From: Saccharospirillum sp043196875
Lineage (GTDB): Bacteria; Pseudomonadota; Gammaproteobacteria; Pseudomonadales; Natronospirillaceae
Direction of reading: 5' to 3'
Length of the DNA stretch: 64,000 nucleotides
NCBI RefSeq assembly: GCF_043196875.1
Contig: NZ_JBEBMX010000006.1
Span: 186,001 to 250,000, forward strand
The position numbers and the translations under genes were made by a program. Within the stretch, counting starts at the first letter, position 1. Each line of letters opens with the position of its first letter. Below, piece by piece: positions 44,155 through 52,206 of the stretch. The notes beneath the pieces were generated by a model, which worked only from the letters and a program-made list of their open reading frames with translations, ran no database searches and was not told the origin of the DNA.

Positions 44155-46326
44155 TCAGGCCTGAGGCGCTAATCGGCCACCCCGGGCTTTCTGGATAAAG
44201 AAGGCAGCAACAGCAATCGCCAGGCCTGCCAGGTCGGTCACAATACCACCTTCAATCATGGCGAAGGCAGCGACCATCAACAAGATGCGCACCGGCCAGT
44301 TGGCCGCCAGACGCATAAACCAACCCATAACGCCGCCCGAGAGCAAATAGACACCAAAGGTGGCAGTGATCAAAGCGCGGCTGATGGCAAACCAGTCAGC
44401 ATTCATCAACAAGGCGCCATTGTAGAAGAACATAAAGGGCACGATGAAGGCCGCCAGACCAATCTTGAACGAAGCCGTCGAGGTTTCCATGGCGTTGGCA
44501 CCAGAAATACCAGCGGCTGCATAAGACGCCAGCGCAACCGGTGGCGTAATTGCTGAGACCACCGCGAAATAGAACACAAAGAAGTGCGCCGTCAGCGGAT
44601 CAATGCCCAATGAAATCAGGCCCGGTGCCACCACCGATGCGGCCACCGCATAAGCGGCCGTGGTCGGCATACCCATGCCCAGCAAAATGGAGATGAACAT
44701 GGCGAAAATCAGCGCCAGCAACTGGCTGGTTTCGGCCAGGCCGAGCAACAACGAGGAGAACCGCGCACCAACACCGGTGAGTGAAATCACACCCACGATA
44801 ACACCGGCGCAAGCACAGACAGCGATGATCTGAATCGACATCACACCGGCCAACTCCAACGCCTTCAAAATAGAGCGAATGCCCATCTTGTGCGGGGAAA
44901 TCCAGCTCACCACGGCGGCAGAAACCGTCGCCAAGGTACCAGCGCGAATCACCGAGTAACCCATAAAGAGGGCGACGATCAAAATGATGATCGGCGCGAA
45001 CAGGTAGACCTGTTTAACCAATTTACGGAAGCGCGGAATCTCGTCTTCCTTCATACCACGCATGCCCAGCTTGGCCGCTTCGAAATCGACCATAAAGTAG
45101 ACAGACGCAAAGTACAGAATGGCTGGAATAATCGCGGCAATGGCGATCTCGGTATAAGGAATACCGGTAATTTCCGCCATGATAAAGGCACCGGCGCCCA
45201 TGATCGGCGGCATGATCTGCCCACCGGTTGAGGCCGCAGCTTCCACCGCACCGGATGATTTTTTCGAGTAGCCGACTTTCTTCATCAACGGAATGGTCAG
45301 CGAACCGGTAGATACCACGTTACCGGCGCTGGTGCCGTTGATCATGCCCATCAGACCAGACGCAAAAATAGCCACCTTGGCCGGACCACCGCGCGCACGA
45401 CCGGCCACGGCAAAGGCGAAATTCACGAAGTAATCGCCCACTTTCGAGGCCTGCAAAAAGGCGGCGAAAATAATGAACAAAATAATGTAGGTAGAAGATA
45501 CCGCCGTGGTGGGGCCCAACACCCCAGCGTCGGTATAAACCTGGCTGAAGAAGCGCTGCACCGACAAACCCGGGTAACCCAAAAAGCCCGGCAGATAGGG
45601 ACCGGCGAACACATACACCAAAAAGATGCAGGCGATAATCACCAGTGCCAGGCCAGCAACGCGACGCGTCAATTCCATAATCAACGCTATGCCAGCAACG
45701 GCAGCAAAGGAGATACCAACCGGCGCAAAAGAAGTACCGGTACTCATGCGCAATGGCGTGTTGTACATCAACAGGAAGTAACTGGCAGCGGCGATGGCGC
45801 AGATCACCAGTTGCAGATCCGGCCAGGAAAACGCCGAACGGCGGCCGCGATGGAACCAGCTTAAAATAATGCCGCCAAAGGTGGCGGCGATCAGCGGCCA
45901 GCCATAGAGGTTGGCTTCAATGGCCGGATCGATACGCAGAGCACCACCGGCAATCATCTGTGCCATGGCGCCGGTCTGATAGAGCGCAAACAGCGCTGGC
46001 AACATCAATAGGCCTGCGACGATGGAGGTCCAGCGGCGCGGAGATTCATCATCGGCACTGAAACGGGTGCCGGCATAAAGCAGAAAACCGAGAATCAAAG
46101 CACCGCAGATGTGAATAATGCGAAAGGTCCAGGTTTCCAGCGGAGCAATGTTCAGGGTGTAGAGGTGAAAGCCCGAAAAAATCACCGCCAGGGACATTAC
46201 GCCCCAGAACACCCAGCCTTCAAACAAACGGCGATTGGATTCGATGGTTTCGTCGTCAACGCCTTCAATCACCAGGCCATCATCGACGGCTTCACTGGTG
46301 GGCGCTTGGTAATCTTTATCAGTCAT
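44155..46326 (-). CDS. TRAP transporter fused permease (DctQM-type, TAXI system)
   Basis: The 723-residue inner-membrane protein fuses the small 4-helix and the large 12-helix TRAP subunits, as usual for TAXI systems. Typical motifs are FASGLMGMINGTSAGNVVSTG and ETSTASFKIG, with GGQIMPPIMGAGAFIMAE and GMGMPTTAAYAVAASVVAPG in the large subunit. It uses an ion gradient to import organic acids. GAGAAG precedes ATG 46326. It lies downstream of the TAXI binding-protein gene, with an intervening hairpin, and upstream of the DctB/DctD-like pair. Confidence 0.94.
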   Translation of the reverse strand: MTDKDYQAPTSEAVDDGLVIEGVDDETIESNRRLFEGWVFWGVMSLAVIFSGFHLYTLNIAPLETWTFRIIHICGALILGFLLYAGTRFSADDESPRRWTSIVAGLLMLPALFALYQTGAMAQMIAGGALRIDPAIEANLYGWPLIAATFGGIILSWFHRGRRSAFSWPDLQLVICAIAAASYFLLMYNTPLRMSTGTSFAPVGISFAAVAGIALIMELTRRVAGLALVIIACIFLVYVFAGPYLPGFLGYPGLSVQRFFSQVYTDAGVLGPTTAVSSTYIILFIIFAAFLQASKVGDYFVNFAFAVAGRARGGPAKVAIFASGLMGMINGTSAGNVVSTGSLTIPLMKKVGYSKKSSGAVEAAASTGGQIMPPIMGAGAFIMAEITGIPYTEIAIAAIIPAILYFASVYFMVDFEAAKLGMRGMKEDEIPRFRKLVKQVYLFAPIIILIVALFMGYSVIRAGTLATVSAAVVSWISPHKMGIRSILKALELAGVMSIQIIAVCACAGVIVGVISLTGVGARFSSLLLGLAETSQLLALIFAMFISILLGMGMPTTAAYAVAASVVAPGLISLGIDPLTAHFFVFYFAVVSAITPPVALASYAAAGISGANAMETSTASFKIGLAAFIVPFMFFYNGALLMNADWFAISRALITATFGVYLLSGGVMGWFMRLAANWPVRILLMVAAFAMIEGGIVTDLAGLAIAVAAFFIQKARGGRLAPQA

Positions 46327-46347
46327 AACGGCTTCTCAGCGAACAGA

Positions 46348-46379
46348 ACCGGGCCGACTCCCGAAGGAGACGGCCCGGT
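46348..46379 (-). other. Intercistronic hairpin after the TAXI binding-protein gene
   Basis: ACCGGGCCG (46348-46356) and CGGCCCGGT (46371-46379) pair perfectly, with an inner TCC/GGA extension around a CGAA loop. It lies in the 82-base gap between binding-protein stop and permease start, and probably favours the first gene. Confidence 0.7.
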
Positions 46380-46408
46380 GGCAAAGGCCTTGCGGCCTAT
46401 CAGAGGTG

Positions 46409-47389
46409 TTACTTAATCATGTTGGCATTAATGGTGTAGCCGTTCTCGTTGAACCAACGAGCCGCACCCGGATGCCAAGGGATGAAGGTGTTCTTGGTGT
46501 AGTTTTCCGGTACCGAAGTACGGGCTGCCTTATGGATCGACATCATCTGATCGTTGTTTTCCATGGTCAGCTTGGTGACTTCGTAAACGAAGCTTTCCGA
46601 CAGATCGCAGTTAGCGATGGCGAAGTTCCACATGGACACCGCGCGGGCATCGCTGTCCAGCGACTGGTAAGTGCTGGCAGGGATGGTGAACTCGGATACC
46701 GGGAAGGCGTCGAGGATGGTGTTCATTTCGTCTTCGCTGAACTCGATGATGTTCACATCGGTCTGCACTTCCAACTGGCTAACAGCCGGAATCGGAATAC
46801 CCGCGGCGAATGCGATCACGTCGAGCAGGCCATCCTGCAACTGACCACCGAGGTCATTCCAGCTGCCGTTGCGGCGGTCGAAATCGACACCCAGGGTTTC
46901 CAGCATGCGCGGGAAGTAGGTATCGGAGGTGGAACCGGCCGGACCGAAACCGATGCGGGCACCGTCAGGAATATCAGCAATGGAAGTAATGCCGGAGCTG
47001 GTCAGCGCAGTGACCGAGAACGGCGTCTGGTACATCGGGAAGATGGCGCAGACATTGTTCATTTCCATGCCCGGAGCCAGCGGACTGTTACCGTCCATGG
47101 ATTCACGAGCCGGACCCATGGTGGTCAGACCAAAGGCCAGATCACCGGTATGCACCAGCGCCATGTTCTGCATTGGGCCGCCGGTCACTTCACCACCGCC
47201 GGAAACGCCCAGGTTTTCGGCCACAAAGTTGGCCCAGCCAGAACCATAAGCGAAATAAGTGCCGCCTTGGCTGGCAGTACCAACGGTAAAGTTGCTTGGC
47301 CAATCGGAACGATCTTCAGCTTGGGCGGTGCCCAGTGCCAGGGTGGACGCGGACAGCGCCGCCAACATCAGGGTGCGGGTTGCCTTCAT
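46409..47389 (-). CDS. TAXI family TRAP transporter solute-binding subunit
   Basis: The 326-residue periplasmic protein has a signal peptide (MKATRTLMLAALSASTLALGTAQA) and a TAXI-type binding domain. The opening is FTVGTASQGGTYFAYGSGWA, then LGVSGGGEVTGGPMQNMALVHTGDLAFGLTT and a late IPWHPGAARWFNENG. It delivers substrate to the fused permease. TAXI proteins often bind glutamate, alpha-ketoglutarate or other organic acids; the ligand here is unknown. ATG 47389 has GGAG at good spacing. Upstream are a sigma-54 promoter and a palindrome. Confidence 0.94.
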   Translation of the reverse strand: MKATRTLMLAALSASTLALGTAQAEDRSDWPSNFTVGTASQGGTYFAYGSGWANFVAENLGVSGGGEVTGGPMQNMALVHTGDLAFGLTTMGPARESMDGNSPLAPGMEMNNVCAIFPMYQTPFSVTALTSSGITSIADIPDGARIGFGPAGSTSDTYFPRMLETLGVDFDRRNGSWNDLGGQLQDGLLDVIAFAAGIPIPAVSQLEVQTDVNIIEFSEDEMNTILDAFPVSEFTIPASTYQSLDSDARAVSMWNFAIANCDLSESFVYEVTKLTMENNDQMMSIHKAARTSVPENYTKNTFIPWHPGAARWFNENGYTINANMIK

Positions 47390-47465
47390 TGTATTCTCCA
47401 CATTTTTTTGTCGTTGTTTGGGATATCACTGCGATATCAGCGGGCTTTATGCCTCGGCCTGCCAT

Positions 47466-47482
47466 AGCAAGCAGCGGGCCAA
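47466..47482 (-). promoter_or_regulatory. Sigma-54 promoter of the TAXI-TRAP operon
   Basis: Read on the minus strand TTGGCCCGCTGCTTGCT matches the -24/-12 consensus YTGGCACGRNNNTTGCW at all but two informative positions, with exactly ten bases between GG and GC. It lies about 77 bases before the binding-protein start. The nearby sigma-54 activator gene strengthens the call. Confidence 0.75.
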
Positions 47483-47534
47483 GGCGCGCAAAGCCCCTGG
47501 TTAGCGCAACGACTACCATCCCATCCTGTTTAAA

Positions 47535-47552
47535 TGGGTGGCTTTCCACCCA
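47535..47552. promoter_or_regulatory. Palindrome upstream of the sigma-54 promoter, candidate activator site
   Basis: TGGGTGG-CTTT-CCACCCA is a perfect 7-bp inverted repeat with partial AAA/TTT extensions. It is centred about 70 bases upstream of the -12/-24 region, a normal distance for enhancer sites of NtrC/DctD-type activators. The protein that binds it is inferred only. Confidence 0.55.
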
Positions 47553-47585
47553 CTTTTAACCATCCAATGAGTCAGCATCCGCCCA

Positions 47586-47613
47586 TTGGCCTGAGGCTTC
47601 ATTGCGGTATGAT
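47586..47613 (+). promoter_or_regulatory. Possible promoter of ispE
   Basis: TTGGCC and TATGAT are separated by 16 bases and would start a transcript about 30 bases before the ispE ATG. The -10 box is good and the -35 box weak. Confidence 0.4.
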
Positions 47614-47646
47614 GGCGCCCTCCAGCCTTCGGACCTTCATCACCTC

Positions 47647-48501
47647 ATGCCCGCTTTGCACCTTCCCGCTCCGGCCAAGCTGAATTTAATGCTGCACATC
47701 ACTGGCCGGCGGGCCGATGGCTACCACGAACTGCAAACCCTGTTTCAGTTGCTCGACCGTGGCGACGAGCTGGAGTTTAGTCCAACTTCCGATGGCTGCA
47801 TTCGACTCTCACCTGCCCTGCCTGGCGTCACCGATGACGACAACCTGATCATCAAAGCCGCCCGCTTGCTCAAGCCCTATGCCTCAGCCGATGCCGGCGT
47901 CGATATCCGCCTGGAAAAACGCCTGCCCATGGGCGGCGGACTCGGTGGTGGCAGCTCCGATGCGGCGACCACTCTGGTGGCTTTGAATCATCTGTGGCAG
48001 TGCGGTTTGGATGAAGACCAACTGGCGCAACTGGGGTTATCGCTGGGCGCCGACGTGCCGGTATTCGTGCGTGGTCGCAGTGCCTGGGCCGAGGGTGTGG
48101 GTGAACGTCTGACCGCCGTCGAGTTGCCAGCGCAATGGTTTGTGGTGATACAACCGGGCATAGAGGTGAATACAGCACGGCTGTTCGCTGACACGGAATT
48201 GACACGAAATACCCCAGTCAGCACAATACGCTCCGCGCTGGCAGGGGCAGGTCACAATGACTTCGAAGCCGTTGCCAGGAAGCGCTACCCTGAGATCGAA
48301 CTGGCTTTCACACGCCTGGCTGACTTTGGCCAGGTTCGGCTCAGCGGCAGCGGCGCCTCACTCTTTCTAACGACGCAAAGCGACATGGCAGCCCAAGACC
48401 TACTGCGCAGCATTGTTGAGCACTACCCGGGCTATAGCGGCTTTATTGCCCAGGGAGTCAATCTGTCGCCTTTGCAGCGAATGCTGGCCGACACGGCCTG
48501 A
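47647..48501 (+). CDS. ispE: 4-diphosphocytidyl-2-C-methyl-D-erythritol kinase
   Basis: The 284-residue GHMP kinase phosphorylates CDP-methylerythritol in the non-mevalonate isoprenoid pathway. The N-terminal PAPAKLNLMLHITGRRADGYH, the ATP loop LPMGGGLGGGSSDAAT (about 91-106) and the late VRLSGSGASLF are all conserved. The ATG at 47647 fits the family start; an upstream in-frame start is unlikely. It heads the usual ispE-prs-rplY-pth-ychF cluster. The lolB gene that often precedes ispE is absent here. Confidence 0.96.
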   Translation: MPALHLPAPAKLNLMLHITGRRADGYHELQTLFQLLDRGDELEFSPTSDGCIRLSPALPGVTDDDNLIIKAARLLKPYASADAGVDIRLEKRLPMGGGLGGGSSDAATTLVALNHLWQCGLDEDQLAQLGLSLGADVPVFVRGRSAWAEGVGERLTAVELPAQWFVVIQPGIEVNTARLFADTELTRNTPVSTIRSALAGAGHNDFEAVARKRYPEIELAFTRLADFGQVRLSGSGASLFLTTQSDMAAQDLLRSIVEHYPGYSGFIAQGVNLSPLQRMLADTA

Positions 48502-48524
48502 CTGCAACTACCGATTCCGAACGT

Positions 48525-48545
48525 CGGGTGGTTGCGGGCCACCCG
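48525..48545 (+). other. Hairpin between ispE and prs
   Basis: CGGGTGG and CCACCCG pair around a seven-base loop in the 74-base gap. There is no T run and no tRNA gene here. It may pause transcription or alter prs expression. Confidence 0.4.
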
Positions 48546-48575
48546 AATGAGCTAACCAAAACAGGGTGGTCCTAA

Positions 48576-49514
48576 GTGTCTAAAATGATGGTCTTTACCG
48601 GGAATGCGAATCCCGATCTCGCCAACCAGGTGGTTGAACGCCTGTGTATTCCGATGGGTGACGCTACCATCACCAAGTTCAGTGATGGCGAGACCGCCAT
48701 TGATATCAACGAGAACGTGCGCGGCGCCGACGTCTTTATCATTCAGCCCACCTGTGCGCCCACCAACGACAGCCTGATGGAAGTCATCCTGTTGGCCGAT
48801 GCCTTGCGTCGCGCCTCGGCTGGTCGCATCACGGCGGTGATGCCCTACTTCGGTTACGCCCGTCAGGACCGTCGTCCGCGTTCTTCGCGGGTGCCTATTT
48901 CCGCCAAGGTCGTGGCCGACATGCTGACCGTGGTCGGTATCGACCGCATCATGACCGTCGACCTGCACGCCGACCAGATTCAGGGCTTCTTCTCCATTCC
49001 GGTGGACAACATCTATGGCTCGCCAGTGCTGCTCGACGACATTCGCCAGCGCGAATTCGAAGACATGGTTGTGGTCTCGCCCGACGTTGGCGGCGTGGTT
49101 CGTGCCCGTGCCATCGCCAAGCAGCTGAGCTGCGACCTGGCGATCATCGATAAACGTCGTCCCAAGGCCAACCACGCTGAGATCATGAACATCATCGGTG
49201 ACGTCAAAGACCGCACCTGCGTGCTGGTCGATGACATGGTCGATACCGCCGGCACGCTGTGCCAGGCCGCCGATGCGCTGGTCAAGTTTGGCGCCAAGAA
49301 AGTGGTCGCCTACGCCGTCCATCCGGTACTGAGTGGTCCGGCGGTTGAACGCATCGCCAACTCGCACCTGGAATTGGTGGTCACCGACACCATTCCACTA
49401 TCGGAAGCGGCGAAAAACTGTGCTAATATCCGCCAGCTTTCGATGGGGGGGGTACTCGCCGAGTCCATCCGCCGCGTCAGCAACGAAGAATCCATCAGTG
49501 CCATGTTCCGCTAA
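48576..49514 (+). CDS. prs: Ribose-phosphate pyrophosphokinase
   Basis: The 312-residue cytosolic enzyme makes PRPP from ribose 5-phosphate and ATP for nucleotide, His and Trp synthesis. The substrate and regulatory regions are present: FSDGETAIDINENVRGADVF, YARQDRRPRSSRVPISAK with the catalytic Arg/Lys residues, and the PRPP loop LVDDMVDTAGTL. The start is a GTG at 48576 with a GGTGG upstream. A strong terminator follows, so it can be expressed apart from rplY. Confidence 0.97.
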   Translation: MSKMMVFTGNANPDLANQVVERLCIPMGDATITKFSDGETAIDINENVRGADVFIIQPTCAPTNDSLMEVILLADALRRASAGRITAVMPYFGYARQDRRPRSSRVPISAKVVADMLTVVGIDRIMTVDLHADQIQGFFSIPVDNIYGSPVLLDDIRQREFEDMVVVSPDVGGVVRARAIAKQLSCDLAIIDKRRPKANHAEIMNIIGDVKDRTCVLVDDMVDTAGTLCQAADALVKFGAKKVVAYAVHPVLSGPAVERIANSHLELVVTDTIPLSEAAKNCANIRQLSMGGVLAESIRRVSNEESISAMFR

Positions 49515-49544
49515 GTTAGTCTCAGAACAACACTGAATAACGAC

Positions 49545-49570
49545 AAATAGCGGCTTTTTAGCCGCTATTT
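49545..49570 (+). terminator. Rho-independent terminator after prs
   Basis: AAATAGCGGCT-TTTT-AGCCGCTATTT is an 11-bp stem followed by TTG and further T's. It lies about 30 bases after the prs stop. Confidence 0.88.
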
Positions 49571-49678
49571 TGTTGATTTTGCTTTATTCCTTTCAGGCCT
49601 TTTGCCTGGATTTACTGAAACGGTGGCAAGTCGAACTGGTCGCGGTTCGCTGTCACCTTGAGTTGGAGAACAACCGCA

Positions 49679-50320
49679 ATGTCTGACATTTTTACTTTGA
49701 ACGCTGAAGTGCGTGAGGTTGCAGGGAAGGGTGCGAGCCGCCGCCTGCGTCGTGAAGGCTGGGTCCCGGCCATCATCTACGGCGGTGCCAAGAACCGCAA
49801 ACCGATGAGCCTGACCCTGAAAGAGCGCGAGCTGAGCCGCGCCCTGAAAGAAGAAGCCTTCTACTCACACGTTCTGACCATCAACATTGGTGACAAGTCC
49901 GAACAAGCCATCCTGATGGACATTCAGCGTTCACCTGCCAAAGGCCTGCCGCTGCACGCCGACTTCGAGCGCGTTACCAAGACCACCGTGGTCCACAAGC
50001 GCGTTCCGCTGCACTTCCTCAACGAAGACAAGTGCAAAGCCGTTAAACTGCAAGGCGGTAAAATCCAGCACGCCGTCACTGACGTTGAAGTCACCTGCAA
50101 GGTCGGTGACCTGCCGGAATTCATCGAAGTCGACGTGGTGGATCTGGAACTGGGCGCCATCGTTCACCTGTCCGATCTGAAATTGCCGAAAGGCGTTTCC
50201 CTGACCGAACTGAACAAAGGTGAGTCACACGACGTACCGGTAGTCAGCATCGCTCGTCCGGCCGGTGTCGACAGCGCCGATGAAGGCGACGCCGAAGCAG
50301 AAGCCGACAGCGAAGAGTAA
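49679..50320 (+). CDS. rplY: 50S ribosomal protein L25/general stress protein Ctc
   Basis: The 213-residue long form of L25 has an N-terminal 5S-rRNA-binding domain (FTLNAEVREVAGKGASRRLRREG, IIYGG) and a C-terminal TL5/Ctc domain ending in an acidic tail (DEGDAEAEADSEE). It binds 5S rRNA in the large subunit. ATG 49679 has TTGGAG upstream; the seven codons before it are probably untranslated. Its place between prs and pth is conserved in gammaproteobacteria. Confidence 0.96.
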   Translation: MSDIFTLNAEVREVAGKGASRRLRREGWVPAIIYGGAKNRKPMSLTLKERELSRALKEEAFYSHVLTINIGDKSEQAILMDIQRSPAKGLPLHADFERVTKTTVVHKRVPLHFLNEDKCKAVKLQGGKIQHAVTDVEVTCKVGDLPEFIEVDVVDLELGAIVHLSDLKLPKGVSLTELNKGESHDVPVVSIARPAGVDSADEGDAEAEADSEE

Positions 50321-50347
50321 GGCTCGCGTTACCAACGCGTGCAAAAT

Positions 50348-50372
50348 AAAAGGGCCTGCGGGCCCTTTTTTA
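50348..50372 (+). terminator. Rho-independent terminator after rplY
   Basis: AAGGGCC and GGGCCCTT form a GC-rich stem around a three-base loop, followed by TTTTTT. It lies about 30 bases after the rplY stop and just before pth. Confidence 0.88.
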
Positions 50373-50386
50373 GTTAGGACACACAG

Positions 50387-50974
50387 ATGGCAGCGTTAAA
50401 ACTCATCGTAGGCCTGGGTAACCCGGGCGCCCAATACGACCGAACCCGGCACAACGCCGGCTTTGAGTACGTTGACGAACTGCTGGCTAAAGCCGGCGGT
50501 CAATGGCAGCTGGACAGCAAATACCAAGCAGAAATGGCTAAGGTAACGCTGGGCGGACGCACCGTCTGGCTGATGAAGCCGATGACCTTTATGAACCGCT
50601 CCGGCCAAAGCGTCGCCACCTTTGCCAACTTTTATAAGATCGACGCCCAGCAAATACTGGTCGCGCACGACGAACTTGACCTCTCGCCCGGTGTCGCCCG
50701 TTTCAAACTTGGCGGCGGCCATGGCGGCCACAACGGCTTGCGCGATATCATAGCGCGCCTGGGAAATATCAAAGATTTTTATCGCCTGCGCCTGGGCATC
50801 GGCCATCCGGGTTCTGCACCCGAAGTGGTTAATTACGTACTGGGCAAGGCGCATCCGGACGACCAGATCCGGCTGGCACGCGCCATCGACGCGGCCATCG
50901 CCGAGACCGACAAAGTCGTCGCCGGAGACTGGCAAAAAGCCATGAATCAATTGCATCAATTTCAGGCCGACTGA
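50387..50974 (+). CDS. pth: Peptidyl-tRNA hydrolase
   Basis: The 195-residue cytosolic enzyme releases tRNA from stalled peptidyl-tRNA. The N-terminal LIVGLGNPGAQYDRTRHNAGF includes the catalytic His (about residue 23), followed by KPMTFMNRSGQSV and HDELDLSPGVARFKLGGGHGGHNGLRDI with the essential Asp. It sits directly upstream of ychF (29 bases), as in most gammaproteobacteria. Confidence 0.97.
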   Translation: MAALKLIVGLGNPGAQYDRTRHNAGFEYVDELLAKAGGQWQLDSKYQAEMAKVTLGGRTVWLMKPMTFMNRSGQSVATFANFYKIDAQQILVAHDELDLSPGVARFKLGGGHGGHNGLRDIIARLGNIKDFYRLRLGIGHPGSAPEVVNYVLGKAHPDDQIRLARAIDAAIAETDKVVAGDWQKAMNQLHQFQAD

Positions 50975-51003
50975 CCGGCCAGAACCTTTTCGGGAGAATT
51001 TCT

Positions 51004-52095
51004 ATGGGCATTAAATGCGGCATCGTCGGCCTGCCTAACGTCGGCAAATCGACTCTGTTCAACGCCCTCACCCAGGCCGGCATCGACGCCGAAAACTTTC
51101 CGTTCTGCACCATCGAGCCGAACACTGGCGTCGTGCCGGTGCCCGACCCGCGTCAGGACAAAATCGCCGCCATTATGAAGCCGGAAAAAATCATTCCGAC
51201 GACGATGGAATTTGTCGATATCGCCGGTCTCGTCGCTGGTGCATCCAAAGGTGAAGGCCTGGGCAACCAGTTCCTCGCCAACATTCGTGAAACCGATGCC
51301 ATCGCCCACGTAGTGCGTTGCTTCGAAGACGACAACGTCATTCACGTCGCCAACAAGATCGATCCGATCAACGACATCGAAGTCATCAACACCGAATTGG
51401 CGCTGGCAGACCTCGATGCGGTAGAAAAACAACTGCTTAAGTTGCAGAAAAAAGCCAAAGGCCAGGACAAAGAAGCGGTGCGTCAGGTCGCGGTGCTGGA
51501 GAAAATCAAACCAGCCCTGGACGACGCCAAACCGATTCGCAGCGTTGATCTGACCGACGACGAAAAAGCCGACCTGAAGCCATTCTTTTTCCTCACCACC
51601 AAACCGACGCTGTACATCGCCAACGTCGACGAAAACGGTTTTGAAAATAACGCGCACCTCGACCGGGTGCGCGCCATCGCCGCCGAAGAAAACGCCGAAG
51701 TGGTGGTGATCTGCAACAAGCTGGAAGCCGAAATTGCCGAGCTGGACGACGAAGAAAAAACCGAATTCCTTGCCGACCTGGGCATGGAAGAACCGGGCTT
51801 AAACCGTGTGATTCGCGCCGCCTACAAACTGCTCGGTCTGCAAACCTATTTCACCGCCGGGCCCAAAGAAGTGCGCGCCTGGACGGTAAAAGTCGGTGCT
51901 ACCGCGCCGCAAGCAGCGGGCGTTATTCACACCGATTTCGAGAAAGGTTTTATCCGTTCGGAAACCATTTCCTACGACGACTTCGTGCAGTACAACGGCG
52001 AAGCGGGTGCCAAGGAAGCAGGTAAATGGCGTTTGGAAGGTAAGGAATACATCGTTAAAGACGGCGATGTGATGCATTTCCGGTTTAATGTTTAA
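51004..52095 (+). CDS. ychF: Redox-regulated ATPase YchF
   Basis: The 363-residue Obg-family P-loop NTPase hydrolyses ATP rather than GTP and binds ribosomes in stress responses. The P-loop GLPNVGKSTLFNALT is at residues 8-22, a DIAGLVAGASKGEGLGNQFL switch follows, and the C-terminal TGS domain is present (VKVGATAPQAAGVIHTDFEKGFIR). GGGAG precedes the ATG at ideal spacing. A hairpin terminator follows the stop. Confidence 0.97.
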   Translation: MGIKCGIVGLPNVGKSTLFNALTQAGIDAENFPFCTIEPNTGVVPVPDPRQDKIAAIMKPEKIIPTTMEFVDIAGLVAGASKGEGLGNQFLANIRETDAIAHVVRCFEDDNVIHVANKIDPINDIEVINTELALADLDAVEKQLLKLQKKAKGQDKEAVRQVAVLEKIKPALDDAKPIRSVDLTDDEKADLKPFFFLTTKPTLYIANVDENGFENNAHLDRVRAIAAEENAEVVVICNKLEAEIAELDDEEKTEFLADLGMEEPGLNRVIRAAYKLLGLQTYFTAGPKEVRAWTVKVGATAPQAAGVIHTDFEKGFIRSETISYDDFVQYNGEAGAKEAGKWRLEGKEYIVKDGDVMHFRFNV

Positions 52096-52147
52096 AACCA
52101 GTCCTGTCTCGTTTATCTGTTTTACTAAAACAAGGCTGAAAACCCAT

Positions 52148-52169
52148 AAAGGCGCCCGAAGGCGCCTTT
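52148..52169. terminator. Terminator between ychF and the repeat lipoprotein gene
   Basis: AAAGGCGCC-CGAA-GGCGCCTTT is a perfect 9-bp stem with A and T flanks, serving both convergent genes. The T run is short, so efficiency may be moderate. Confidence 0.75.
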
Positions 52170-52206
52170 ATCGTTTAACAAATGCAGTGTATTTCTTGGA
52201 TTGTTT

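Noticed and set aside
46406..47467. Plus-strand open frame of 353 codons
   Set aside because: It is antisense to the TAXI binding-protein gene and has a low-complexity His/Arg-rich translation.
48502..48575. tRNA gene between ispE and prs, as in some gammaproteobacteria
   Set aside because: The gap is only 74 bases and shows a simple hairpin without cloverleaf or T-loop sequence.
48552..49367. Minus-strand open frame of 271 codons
   Set aside because: It is antisense to prs; the prs motifs leave no doubt which strand codes.
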